64,000 nt of DNA from Trichopria drosophilae (lineage: Eukaryota; Arthropoda; Insecta; Hymenoptera; Diapriidae). The first letter of the stretch is position 1. Every line of letters begins with the position of its first letter. A program made the translations under genes and the position numbers. Positions 44,850 through 56,228 of this stretch are shown one piece after another. Under the pieces are notes generated by a model. The model made no database searches, was not told where the DNA came from, and saw only the letters and a program-made list of their open reading frames with translations. The stretch covers positions 203,154,001 through 203,218,000 of the forward strand of contig CM059582.1 in assembly GCA_030407085.1 (NCBI GenBank). Reading direction: 5' to 3'.

Positions 44850-45465
44850 TTTGCGCACTTAATAGGAAAAATAGTATACGATACTAGTGCACAAAATACG
44901 ATTTTACGCACCGTTTTTAACATGCGATTAGATAGTGCGGTGCGTAAAATCGAATAATTACGCACGCGTGCCGAACGATATTTTTCGATATACTATGCGT
45001 AAAATTCGTGCGCCGTTTTTTGTGGGTCAAATATGATGTTACGCACGTGTGATGACCGCGGCGCACAAGTGTCCGGCGCAGCCGGTGAGCACGAGAGAGC
45101 CCCGGTCAGCTGTAGTGCGTAAAATCGTATTTTACGCCCTAAAAACGGTGCGTAAAATCAAATTTTACGCATAGTATATCGAAATAGTAGTTTTCGATAC
45201 AAGGCCGTAAAGTTCAACTTTACGCACCGATATTAACATGGGATTTAGATAGGGCGGTGCGTAAAGTTGAATTCTTACGCCCGAATATCGAACAATATTT
45301 TTTGATATATGTATGCGTAAAGTTCGTGGGCCTTTTTCGAGTGCGTAAAGGGCGACTTTACGGATGAGTGCTGACCGATGACCCGAGTGGACGGCGAAGC
45401 CGGACACGAGGGCCAAGTCGGTCAGCAAGAATGCGTAAACCGTACTTTACGCACTCGAACCGCCA
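44850..45465. repeat. Hairpin family B repeat, copy 4 (two units of about 300 bp)
   Basis: Two tandem units (about 44870-45180 and 45190-45460) have the same order of parts: paired TGCGTAAAAT/ATTTTACGCA palindromes, a TTAACATG(C/G)GATTTAGATAG joint, GTGCGTAAA palindromes, TCGA(A)CGATATTTTTCGATAT, and a GC-rich hairpin (GCTGACCGATG...GTCGGTCAGC in unit 2, 45371-45425). This is the best-preserved family B copy and defines its layout. Confidence 0.75.
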
Positions 45466-45738
45466 TAAACTGTTGGTCACATTGGAAAATGTAAAATAAC
45501 AGTGAACATGAAAATAAAATGGATCTGCTATGTATTCTTTTTTCGTGATCTGTTTTTTCTTTATCAAGAAGTACGCTTTCGTACAAGAGTAGTTTCTGGA
45601 GAGGTTATGATACATTTCACAACGAAGCTGACCTCGAGGTAACGAGCAACCACTACAGTCGAATTCACCAGGTATCATTGAGGGTTTCATTTCTACCATT
45701 TTTTGGTTTGTTTCTCAGCCTCGATGGATGTGTGGAAC

Positions 45739-46394
45739 TGTTACGTACGCGGCTGCGCCATCTTCTAATATCTTATGGCACCGCGCACGTAGATTATTAT
45801 ATTTTAATGTACTCATAGTTGTTCCGGACAAACAACGATCTCCGTAAACTTCAGCCTTAGATACCGAGATGGGCTGTTGGAGGATTTCCGCTTACGACAC
45901 TCGGAACATCACGTGTATATATTTTCGGCGATAAACGCCTAATTAAATATTTAATCGATCTAGTTCGATGCACCGCTGTCTTTCGACAGCGACGCATCAA
46001 ACGTATAGACGATATCTGAATACACATCCGGTCTCGAAACACGAGAGCTTTATCAGACTTCTTACGAATGTCTTATCAGGCTCCCTTCGAGTCCAGCGGC
46101 CCATCACGAGCTACAGCCACGTACCTTCTGGAAATCTTATCGTTTTCCCGAGGTTACCTGGTCGATGAAATCCATAGGCCAGTCTGTCAATTTCCATCCG
46201 TGACAAAGTCCACTAAAATCCCGGACTAAGACCGCGACTAAAACGGTTCCGCGCAACCTACCACCATCGACTCGAATATATTCTTATGTACGACCCGCGT
46301 AACATAGTCTATAAATAAATAGTTCAAACTTTAACTTCAGTGTATTTCATACCTTATTGTTACTACAAGTCCTTTTAAGGACTGGTACGTAACA
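45739..46394. mobile_element. Solo LTR with GAAC target duplication
   Basis: 656 bp starting TGTTACGTACGCGG and ending GGTACGTAACA, flanked on both sides by GAAC (45735-45738 and 46395-46398). TG...CA ends, a short inverted terminus and a 4 bp duplication fit a Gypsy-type LTR. A TATATAT stretch near 45914 and TAAATAAATAG near 46311 could be its TATA box and polyadenylation signal. No internal coding region adjoins, so it is a solo LTR left by recombination. Confidence 0.75.
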
Positions 46395-46399
46395 GAACA

Positions 46400-48765
46400 A
46401 TTGCGTGAAAAGTCCTAGAACTATCATTCGTTTTTCAGAGTTTTTCGACCGACCTTTTCGATAAAATATTTATAGATACAATTATTTATATAATTTTTAA
46501 ACGTTTTTTTATATAGGGACTAGTAAAATTTTATACAATTTGTATAAAACTTTTCCACCTTGGATGACTCCATATTCTATTCAAAATTTTCAGTTTTATA
46601 CAATTTGTATAAAATTAGTATATAGATTTTATAAAATCTTTCTATGAATATATAGTCTTTATATTAACTTTTCACATTTTTTATAGAACTATTTTTATAC
46701 TATTTTTATACAATGTTTATGCAGTCCTTTTATTAAATTTTCTATTTATAAAAATTAAAAAATGCTTATAAAACATTCTCACCTGGGTTTCGGAAGTATG
46801 AATATCAATAACAATCGTTCGTTTACAATGTTTGTTTACATATTAAAATGATTAATAAATCGACAACTAAAGCGGATCTCTTATCGTTTCCGAGATATTT
46901 AAAAATAATAACAATTTTCAGTTTGGAAATGTTTAAAATCCGTTTGTGTGTATGCATAAATCGTATTGAAGTCATCATTAGCAAGGCATGAATCTTGCGT
47001 GGGGCTCATATTTGAGATCTCATTTTTTAGTGGATTATGAGTTCACATGAGACTCGAGCATTTTGTCATTTCTGCTCTGGAATGTAATGATTCCTGTGAT
47101 TGGTTAGTGGTTTCGGTAGTTAGCCAATAGAAAATAAGCTGAGTGCTGAACTGATTACGCATACGTTTTTTGAAATTTTCACACATTCGCTGATATTCCC
47201 AGTAAATCGATCTCGATGCATTTAATACCTTTGTGGACCAGAAATGATGATGCAACTCTGAATCATGCCATGAATTGCTTGCGATAACCGGCTGAAATAC
47301 TAGACTCTGATGGTCGGTAATGTAGAAAAATGCGCTGATAAATCTATAAATAGTTTATGCTCACTTTTTTACTATAAAGTAATCAGATATTTCAAGGCCT
47401 ATAGTGAACAATTATAACGGAATTTTCGCAACTTATTTTTTTTTTATTTTTCTAAATCTTTCGGTTCTTTTGCCCTCTCAAGTCAAAAACTTGTCTGCCA
47501 CATTAGAGGAGTTGCGAAATTCACCGAAAGATTATATTTCTTAAACCGATGGAAAGTTTTTTCGAAAAATTATTTTTGTCATCAGACGAGCGAGAAAGAT
47601 TTTTTCCATTAAAAATGTAGAGAACCTCTCTCTGGCGTTTCATCCCGCTGATAAATATTTTAATGTGTAAATACAACGTACTATAAGTAATTTAAAACAT
47701 GCCATTGCTACAACTAATATTTGTTTAGCATTATTTTATTCAGTAGTATTTAACATGAGATTTCACTTTTGCCGCAATGAAATTTCGCTGTAATTCGAGT
47801 TATGACAGCGAAAATGTACCATTTTACTTCAAGATAATGCGAAACCTCACTTCAAGGAGAGTGGTCCGATTGGCAATTTCAACTTTGTCACATATGACAG
47901 CTCTTGAGTTTCATAATTTTGAACTTGCTACTTATCCAGATGATTTAAAGCAAAAGTTCACCATTTAAATCATCAGAAATATTTACCGATGATACGAATA
48001 AATTATGACTTCTATGCAATTCTGAATCTTTAAAGAAATCCCTTTATTACATGCAAAAGTACTTGTAATATTTTCAGTTTATTCACTATTAATCAATGAA
48101 ACTAAAACATTTTAAAACTGCGTAATTTTATTATTTATCGCCATAACTGATCGATGATGATTAATGATGATGTTGAGGAATAGTAGGTTGAAAAACTCGT
48201 TTGACTTATAAAAGAACTTTGCTCACTTACAGTGCATTATGCAGAAAAGTCGTATTTAGCCCTCAGGAAGCAAAACAGACGAGAATTCCTCTCGTGTAAC
48301 GTTGATAACCGAGCTCGTCTATTCTCACAATTCGTGTGGAAAATGCTATTTTGCTCCCCATATTGCGGGAGGAAAAGAGAACACTCTCGTATGAAAAAAT
48401 AGTATGTGCAACAACGGAGAATATGTGTTTGTGTACCCCTTCGAAATGCCGTGCCCGCTTAGGTCGAGCGTCAAACCAGAACGCGTCGTTAAACACCTAT
48501 TTTGCTCTCGCGTTGCACAATCTACTATTATATTGACCGAAATATTCCCTTGCGATGGAGATGATCAATAAAGTCAAATGGTAATGAAGAAGAGATTGTT
48601 GGAATCAATAAAAGATACTTCGAATTATATTGTACATCGGAACGGCTAATTTCTCAAATTATATGCATATAATTTTAAAACACATTCCTTTCCGAGTAAA
48701 AATATGTAATCCAGAGTCAGTTCTTGGGGTATCACCCGTGAAACAATCTTTTTAACACAGTGTGC
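46400..48765. other. AT-rich DNA, no gene seen
   Basis: Short frames at 47043-47255, 47777-47968 and 48263-48536 resemble nothing I know. One dispersed AT-rich repeat occurs at 46460-46560 (listed separately). Confidence 0.4.
46460..46560 (+). repeat. Dispersed AT-rich repeat, copy 1
   Basis: Matches, inverted, the segment at about 52863-52975. Shared words include TTTTATATAGGGACT and TAGTAAAATTTTAT. TATAAAATTT palindromes continue to about 46770. Confidence 0.6.
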
Positions 48766-48769
48766 GTAA

Positions 48770-48995
48770 ATAGTATATTACTCACCGAGGGAGGTAAAAT
48801 AAAGAATGTCTCAGGCTGCGTGTAATTTTTACCCGAGGTGAAGCCGAGTTGGAGGAAAGTTGCTGCTTTCCTCCCGGTATGAAGAAAATTCGCTTTTACG
48901 CATTTTTAGCGGTGCGTAAAATGCCTCATTATAGAACACTGTGCGTAAAATTGGATTTTACGCACTTTTTTCGGTGCGTAAAATGCAACATTATG
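48770..48995. repeat. Hairpin family B repeat, copy 5
   Basis: Contains GTGCGTAAAATTGGATTTTACGCAC (a near-perfect hairpin at 48949-48965 region), GGTGCGTAAAATGC twice, and a GC-rich GAGG/CCTC hairpin near 48838-48878. Confidence 0.65.
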
Positions 48996-49830
48996 ATATT
49001 TTTGTTTCTTTAGAATCAGAACGTCGCGTCGTGTGTGGAACAGGGTTCCTTCTCAATTGCGTGACTGTCAGTCTATTTGATATTTTAAATTGCAAACTCG
49101 TATACTTTTAAGTGATACAAATATGTGAATTTATGTTTTTAATCCTGTCAGTATGTTTTTCGTTTTTTTCCAAAATTGTATTAACGGTAGCTATCCGTCA
49201 TTTTTGTATCAAAGGCCTCTGGTCCGTTTAATGTAATAAAATAAAGTTGACGAGATTTTGAAGAGTCCGATTTTCGCATGTCGGGTTTTTGAGGTTGTCG
49301 GCTTTTTGGTGTATTTAACAAATTCGTACAATATTTTTGTCTCAAATCTGGTCTTGATATGATATTTTTCATTTCACTAGTAACTTTCTAATTTCAAATT
49401 TGACACAATTCACGGCATGCGATTGTTTTATGTAGTTAGTTTAGCGGCCACAAGGGGCCAATGCGACTGCAACTCGGCGTGATGCGCTCGCTGTAGAAAT
49501 GCATTATCGTTTGGTACATATATTAGGGGATTCTTCCTGTAGTGCATCTAGACAAATGCGCTTCGGCCCATGTAATAGGGCCCACGTGAATAACTAAATT
49601 TTGTTATTAATAATACCATAATAATACCAATAATAATAAATTTATATAGTAATCTATAAAAAAAAATTAAAGAAAAAAAACTAATGTTTTTGAGAAAATT
49701 AACTTTTAATTTTTTTCGAAAAATGGCCGCCATTTTGTTTTTTTTTTTAATTTTTGTCGTCCAACAATAAAAACATCGACGATTTGCAATTGCACATTAG
49801 TATTATAAGCAATGCGTATTAGTTGATAAA
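48996..49830. other. AT-rich spacer
   Basis: No feature recognised. Confidence 0.4.
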
Positions 49831-49832
49831 TT

Positions 49833-50770
49833 TGTTTTATGTGATGCAATAGTATATTCATATTACTTCGACCCAGACTAAGTCTGGACGAAGTATTGAA
49901 TTTGGTCACTTCGGGCAAAAAAATTACCATATAGTTTTTCATCAAATGTCGACGTTTCAGACCCTAAGGAACCCAAATCAACAATAAAAAAATTTGTGTC
50001 CGTGATCTTGTACGTACGTACGTCCGTACGTCCGTAGGTCCCGTTTTTTTGTTTTATGTGATGCAATAGTATATTCATATTACATCGACCCAGACTAAGT
50101 CTGGACGAAGTTTTGAATTTGGTCACTTCGGGCAAAAAAATTACCATATCGTTTTTCATCAAATTTCGACGTTTCGACCCCCTACCCCCCAGGGGTAGTC
50201 TTTGCCAGCCCCTCGGGCGCGGTGACCACCTACGGGCGCAAAGTTCTTTTACGCCCTTCATACGAATATAACTATTTCGATATATCAAAAGGATATCTTA
50301 TAGATATCTATAAGATATCCGTCATAGATCTTTTCGACACTTTCAAGATATCTTTGACGAATTATATGTATATATATTGTATATATAATATCATAATAAT
50401 ACAGACAGTAATTAGTAAAACACAGTAAACATGTAATATGCATCTAATAGTCTATTAGAATAAAAGTGCATGAAGTCAGTGTTTTGCAACTTTTATTTAT
50501 TAATACTTCGGCTGGCCTGTTGTCGGGGTCAAAGTTTTGAAAATGCACATTTTCAATTTTCATACATATAAGAAACACTATATTGTTGTAACATATCTAT
50601 CGAAGCCACTTGGACCTAAATATGATTGGACCCCCAAATATCAATATAATTTTATAATATAATTGAAAGCTGTTAGTAAACAAACGAGTCTTAAGGAATA
50701 GCCGACTCTCCACTGGGTCGAAGTTTCTGAGCGAGCGAAGCGAGCGAGGCACCACGCCAACACTAGTTTT
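49833..50770 (-). mobile_element. Family A repeat, copy 5 with tandem end duplication
   Basis: Inverted copy that ends in GCGAGGCACCACGCCAACACTAG near 50765. At the other end a 217 bp block (49833-50049) that includes about 30 bases of flank (GTTTTATGTGATGCAATAGT) plus the first TIR segment is repeated at 50050 onward, so host flank and element end were duplicated together after insertion. The frames at 49706-50288 run through repeat sequence and are not genes. Confidence 0.7.
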
Positions 50771-50859
50771 TTATTCAAAATGTATTAGCTCCTAATTATC
50801 TAAACTACATATACCGACATCTTGGGTTCTCGGGCGATTAAATGTAAATATTAGAATGA

Positions 50860-51250
50860 AATTTATTTAAACCTGCATTTCTAAACCTACAGGATTGAGT
50901 TCGGTCGTTCTAAATATACTTAGAACTCATCAAATTGATACAAAAACATTCCCAAGTGTATAAACGCAAATATTTTCTTAGCGTTATTAAAAAAATACGT
51001 TTTTTAAACATTCGAAGGCGCGTTTTAATCCTACAGGATGAAACGCGGTCGTTATACATATATCTACAATTCTTTAAATTAATACAGAAACATTCTTAAA
51101 TGAAAAAACGGTGATACTTTTTTAGTGATCTTTGTGAAATACACGTTTTAATCCAACTGGATTGAGTGCGGTTGTTACAATATACTAAAAATTCATCATA
51201 TTGACACCGAACATTCCCAATTGAAAACACGCGAATATTTCTTATTAGCA
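50860..51250 (+). repeat. Three diverged repeats of about 120-145 bp
   Basis: CCTACAGGATTGAGT near 50887, CCTACAGGATGAAACGCGGT near 51032 and CCAACTGGATTGAGTGCGGT near 51152 head three units. Each is followed by a GTCGTT..ATATAC, a TCATCAAATTGATAC-like segment and ACATTCCCAA(G/T)TG. Confidence 0.65.
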
Positions 51251-51800
51251 ATACGGTACTTCGTGCTGAATCAGCGACGCCAGCTCGTCTCGGCAGTGAG
51301 ATCTCGCCCAATCAGAAAGAAGCGTCAGGTCCGCCCATATCGACATCTCTTTTTACGCTGCGACGACTGTCTGGGCAACAGGAGGCGTCTTTGGCCACGC
51401 AACATCCTCGTGCCACAGCACTGGGTCGGCCTTGAATTGGACAAAATGGCTCGCATATTCACGGGGAGAATTGCGAAACGTTGTAGGTCGCACAGTAAAA
51501 AATGATCTCGTAAATTTACTACAGTGAAAGCGGATAATCAGTAGGACCTACTTTGAGAATAGAAAAATCTCTAGGACGCGCCAAACATACAAAGATCTTG
51601 TAACTTAACATCAACACATAGTATACATTGACAGACTTGACATGAGAAGCTATGAATCGCAATCGTATTCTAAAATTAATATTTCATGGTCATATTTATA
51701 ATAACTGTACTAAAGCAACGATTTTGTGTCCATTTATTCCAAATTATTTTAAAATAGATTAAATTTTGCTCATTGTATGTTGTACTTCGTTCTACATTGT
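51251..51800. other. Spacer with unassigned GC-richer frame
   Basis: A plus-strand frame at 51221-51505 is GC-richer than its surroundings. I recognise neither it nor the reverse-strand reading. Nothing else seen. Confidence 0.3.
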
Positions 51801-51821
51801 GTATCTTCTCATTCATATTAT

Positions 51822-52085
51822 GTATTTTCATTTTCTTCAGTGGCTTCATTATTTATCGACACAGATAGTACTTGCGAATCGACTGCACCTCGTTCATCCT
51901 CATCAATTGCAGAACTTTTTTCATTTGTTTGGACCAATGATAAAACTAATTCATTATTTTCGGAATTACTTGTAGCTGATAATTGCGAGATGGCGACTCC
52001 ACTTATTTCTTTGTACCATTTTTCACATGTTTGTAAACGTATAAAATCCTCTCTTTTTTATAATAGTAATACTTGATCATGTTCC
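51822..52085 (-). pseudogene. Coding-like remnant, acidic C-terminal exon
   Basis: The minus strand is open for about 77 codons with no ATG, with a protein-like, acidic composition (REDFIRLQTCEKWYKEIS; SAIDEDERGAVDSQ; NNEATEENENT then stop). It lies downstream of the DUF4806-like exon on the same strand and could be a later exon of the same gene. The opposite strand is also open (51777-52076) but reads less like protein. Confidence 0.3.
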
Positions 52086-52411
52086 ACCATAGTACTATCG
52101 CGTTCGAAAGCAATTTTCATCCCAAAATTTCCTAATTGTTCATTCGCTTCTATATAAATTCCGAAATAATATTATCAAAGTCCTTAATAACTAAAGAGGT
52201 TTTTTTTCTCTATTTAATATCCACGGTTTAAGAACGTGCGTCAAAATCATTAAAAATATACATAAGCCAATTAGGAACAAAAAAATTATTTCATATGGTA
52301 ACATGGTAAAAGCATAAGAAATAATACAAATCATTTTTGTTTGAATTAGTCTGCTTGAGTGATTATAGAGTTGAATTTTATAATTTTTAATAAATTATAA
52401 AATATACTTAC

Positions 52412-52574
52412 AAAATATTATATTGGCTGTTTTCGAGTTTCTGAAATTTATTGTGTTCTGGTTGCCATTCCACGTGATGTGTTCCGATACTAGTCCATCC
52501 TAGAATATCTCTTGAAACGACTTTTTGATGAAGTCTCTCATTTTTGAGGTTCCTACTTTTCCTAAATGGTCAAG
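52412..52574 (-). pseudogene. DUF4806-like exon with stop codon
   Basis: On the minus strand an acceptor (TTTCTTTGCAG) at 52575 and a donor (TTTT|GTAAGTATA) at 52411 bound a 163 bp exon. It encodes LDHLGKVGTSKMRDFIKKSF, then QEIF*DGLVSEHITWNGNQN (TAG at the asterisk) and INFRNSKTANIIF. The L-x2-(G/I)G-x-K-x2-R...L(F)x-(N/D)-x-LA...W-x-G pattern is that of DUF4806, a domain common in insect and cnidarian genes of unknown role. The in-frame stop suggests a dead copy. Confidence 0.5.
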
Positions 52575-52862
52575 CTGCAAAGAAAAAGATAGTTTATCAG
52601 GAGCAAAACGAAGAAAAAGACTTTCTTGTATTTTACAATTTACAGTTGCATGAACGAATAAAATATTAAGATTTTATCAATTCTTAGATTTAACGACTTT
52701 TTAAATTTTGTTTACAATATTGAAGTAAGTGTGTCAACAGTGTAGAAGTTTTAGCAGATTTAATTGAATTTGGTATGTTTACACAATCCTCTATACGTAA
52801 TAACAACGAATAAAGACGCGTACAAAATCCAAAAAACGAACGTTATGGTTATGGCCAGGTGA

Positions 52863-52975
52863 AAAAGATTTATATAAATTTTATAAAATTTTACTAAAGT
52901 CCCTATATAAAAAACTTATAAAAATTACATAATTATTTGGTTCTATAAATATTTTATAAAAATTTTATATAAAAT
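52863..52975 (-). repeat. Dispersed AT-rich repeat, copy 2
   Basis: Inverse of 46460-46560, with AGTCCCTATATAAAAAACTT and ATAAAATTTTACTA shared. Confidence 0.6.
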
Positions 52976-53097
52976 CTATTTTAGACTCATAACGGAATTA
53001 AATTCAGTAATTCATAATAATTAGATCTAAATATTATGTACTAAGAAGTATCATATACGACTTTATTTATATTAAAAAATATTTTACTTTACAATTT

Positions 53098-54060
53098 TTG
53101 AATTTACGTATTCAAAATTTTCAATACGGCCCAATCAAAAATTCCAACAGACCTCAGCCAATCTCTTTGAATCAGAAAAATAAAATCAATCTAAAGATGT
53201 CAGCATCAGAAATGCTCTGTTTAGTTCGGTATTTTGGATTAATGATTGGTGATGTAGTACCAGAAGATTGTGAATACTAGGACTTGTATAAATATTTACG
53301 ACAGATTATTGAAATTATTACATCGCCGCGAATAATTCCTGCATATGCGAAGCATTTACGAAGACTAATTGAAAAACATAATTCTTTGTATATACGCTTC
53401 TGTGGCAAATTGAAACCGAAATTTCATTTTTTATTGCACTACCCGACATTACTTTTAGAAAATGGACCCCTAATAAATTTTTGGGCAATGAGATTCGAGT
53501 CTCGACATCGGCAGTTAAAGTACAATGCTACCTCTACCAGCTGCAATAAAAACTTAGGTAAAACCATAGCGATTAAGCAATTTCTCAACATGTGTGAAAC
53601 TATTAATTCCTTTGACTTTACAGAAGTTGTCAAGTTAGGGTCACCTGATATCAGTCCAAATGATAGAAATTTATATTTTTCAAATACTGGCATAGCAGAC
53701 GAAATTAGCTTTTATAATGAAGTACACATCAGTGGTACAACGTACAAAATCGGTATGATTATTGTAATGGATAAAACTGAAAGTGAAAATAATTTTGGCG
53801 AAATTAGAAAAATAATTAAAAAACAGAACGATATATTTTTCTTCTTATCTATATTCGAAGAAATCAGTTTCAGCGACCATTAGCACGCCTATATACTTGA
53901 TCCCGTACACAGAAAAATTGAATTATATAATTTTAAGGACATACCTGCAATACCGCCATGTTTATCGCTGCAAAAAAAGTGGCTTGCATTATATTGCAAC
54001 TCGATTTTGTTTATGAATGTCGTAGATTTAAGACTGACTATTTTATGCGAAATATAAAAA
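53098..54060 (+). pseudogene. tnp2-like transposon protein, copy I (C-terminal part)
   Basis: Two consecutive frames (53098-53280, TAG where Trp is expected, then 53284-53883) encode NLKMSASEMLCLVRYFGLMI, LYKYLRQIIEIITSPRI, KPKFHFLLHYPTLLLENGPL and FWAMRFESRHRQLKYNATST. A further in-frame patch after the stop at 53881 reads HAYILDPVHRKIELYNF. The same motifs occur in copy II at 57820-59512. The family is a large transposon-derived protein found in many insects, related in layout to tnp2/CACTA transposases; its name is from memory. The N-terminal and central parts are missing here. Confidence 0.65.
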
Positions 54061-54620
54061 ATAAAATTAGTGAAAGAAGATTTAATAAAGAATATTTTTA
54101 ATAAATAAATAGAAAACAATTGACTTCATTCCTTGTGATTTTCCCAGGACCTGACATTCCTTTAAGGCGGGAAATCTTTTACTATTACATTACATACGAG
54201 AGGGTGTCAGACACAATCCGGCTGCTATGTAGTGACGTCTTTCGCATTTCCGGCCAGTTCTGTGCTGCATGGCTTTCGGCAGCTTCTGATTGATTAAGAC
54301 TATTTCGTTCAACGCTAAGACCAAAAATGCAATTCTTGCTTTACACTTGTCTACAGCCATAATTTTGAATACGTTCACCTTAGAAATTTGCTTTAGATTG
54401 TGTGGCCATCCCATTTTCGCTGTTGTTTGGAACGATTTAGTGTTACCCAGTGTTACTTTGTGTTTCAATAACTGAGACGTGACAGCTGACGTGACAACCG
54501 AATAAAGTGACGTACGAGTTTCTATAGTAAAGTAAGTGTTCATATATTTACTGTTTAATATTAATAATTCCGATTTAACCAATAATTGTAATATTATGTA
54601 TATTCGTGAAATGAGTATGG
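54061..54620. other. Spacer with unassigned minus-strand frame
   Basis: A 155-residue minus-strand frame (54190-54657) covers most of it. Its middle (KARIAFLVLALNEIVLINQK) is hydrophobic but no family was recognised, and it runs into a MITE at its 5' end, so it is not called as a gene. Confidence 0.3.
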
Positions 54621-54622
54621 TA

Positions 54623-54774
54623 CACTGTAAAAAATCTGTAATGAAACAACCAAACATATAACGGTAATTTTACAGCTCATTGTAATTTCCCTACACTCAA
54701 TGTAGTAAATTTATAATGAGTTTGTAACATTAGCGTTACATGTTTGGTTCTTTCATTACTGATTTTTTACAGTG
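54623..54774. mobile_element. 152 bp MITE with TA target duplication
   Basis: Ends CACTGTAAAAAATCTGTAAT and the near-perfect inverse ATTACTGATTTTTTACAGTG. The inverted similarity runs about 42 bp inward (to CAAACAT..AACG). TA flanks both sides (54621-54622, 54775-54776). The CACTGTAA terminus and TA duplication fit Tc1/mariner-type MITEs. There is no coding capacity. Confidence 0.85.
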
Positions 54775-55210
54775 TAGAAAATTCGTGTTGAATCTAAAAT
54801 TTCAATTTTATTAGCGAGGTATTACGTACAGACTAGAATTGTTTTTAAATGATACACGTTGTATATTCATTCTTTAAGTAATGGTCTAAATTTGTATTCG
54901 TATATAATCCTTATTTTACATTAGGAATGTATTTATGAAACACAAATACATGACATGTATTTTTTGAAAAAAAGTGTAGATTCTTATTAAGTGTTATTAT
55001 ATATCGTATATATAGTATACTTGTATATCTTACTCTCTGAATCTGAATTAGTCAAATTTGACAAAAAGAAATATTTTAAATTTATCATCACAAAACATCG
55101 GTTTATAAAATCTGTTAAATTGTTTATTATCACACATATTGACATTTTTCAAACTAAATTGTTTATAAAAAACAATCTAATTTGATATATAAAAACAATT
55201 TTAAAATATA
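54775..55210. other. AT-rich DNA left of the mariner
   Basis: A low-complexity frame (54991-55185) is present. If the mariner at 55211 inserted into the transposon gene continuing at 57821, this should hold its upstream part, but no recognisable coding similarity was found. Confidence 0.35.
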
Positions 55211-56228
55211 CAGGGTCATCGAAAAGTATCGGACCCCCCTAATATCTTCAGTTAGAATGCACTTAGGAGAAAATGTCCAATAGCAAAGTTATATGGTTTC
55301 AAGCGGGGAGTAAGATGATGACCTTGACTTTGACCTTGACCATGTCCTTCAAGGTCATTTCAAGGTCAATCTTATTTTTTTAAATAGAACCCCCTACATT
55401 TTATTGCATATTCTTATAGCTTATCTCGAGAGCTTTCCAAAACACTATAATAAAATATTTTTTTATTAAGTACTTTTTGAGTTATAAAGGTTTGAAGTTA
55501 ACAATTTTTTGACACAAAATGTAGAATATCTTGTAAAATATTATTTAGTTTTCAGTAATCATAACCTTAATACTTTTGTGCGCGTAATAATGAGACCAAT
55601 TAATTGGTTTAAAGAAAATACATTAATCGGATCCCTCTAATATTTTCAGTAAGAATGCATTTTGGAAAAATGTCCAATAGCAAAGTATTGTACGGCTTCA
55701 AGCAATTATGCTAATAGGCTCTGGCGAAAAACTGCCCGAACGTAATCGCGAGAAGCTGCTCGAATGCGTGATTTCCGAAGGCGTTAGCGGGAATCTGACC
55801 GAAAGCGTTGGCCAATCTTTATTCTCTCACTCTCGCAGGCACCAATGTACGAGCTCTTGAGCAAATAATACGGATCACTGATTTGAAACTTTGATGCCGT
55901 GCTGTCTTCTTCTTAGCGAGCAGCAGTCACCTCGTGGACGAAAACGAACAGCCTCTAAAATTTTTTCTGTAACAAAAGAAACCATTGCGCTTCAATTGAT
56001 TATCCCAAACATCTTCATTTTGTTTCCAATAGCCCAGAAATTTTTCGTAAATATTATTAATTGATCTATTAGATTTTCAGTTGCTCAACGAGCTTTTTGC
56101 TAGTGCTGGTTAAAATAAACAAATCGATAGTTGGACCAACACTTAATAATTAGTATTTTTCTCTACTTAATTATCTAGATCAGTTTCCTATCACTTACCT
56201 GATTAATTCTTCTTCGCTCTAATTAAGA

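Noticed and set aside
49706..50288. Minus-strand frames of 79 and 136 residues
   Set aside because: They run through the family A repeat and are not kept in other copies.
54190..54657. 155-residue minus-strand frame as a gene
   Set aside because: No recognised domain, and its 5' end lies in a MITE; treated as chance.
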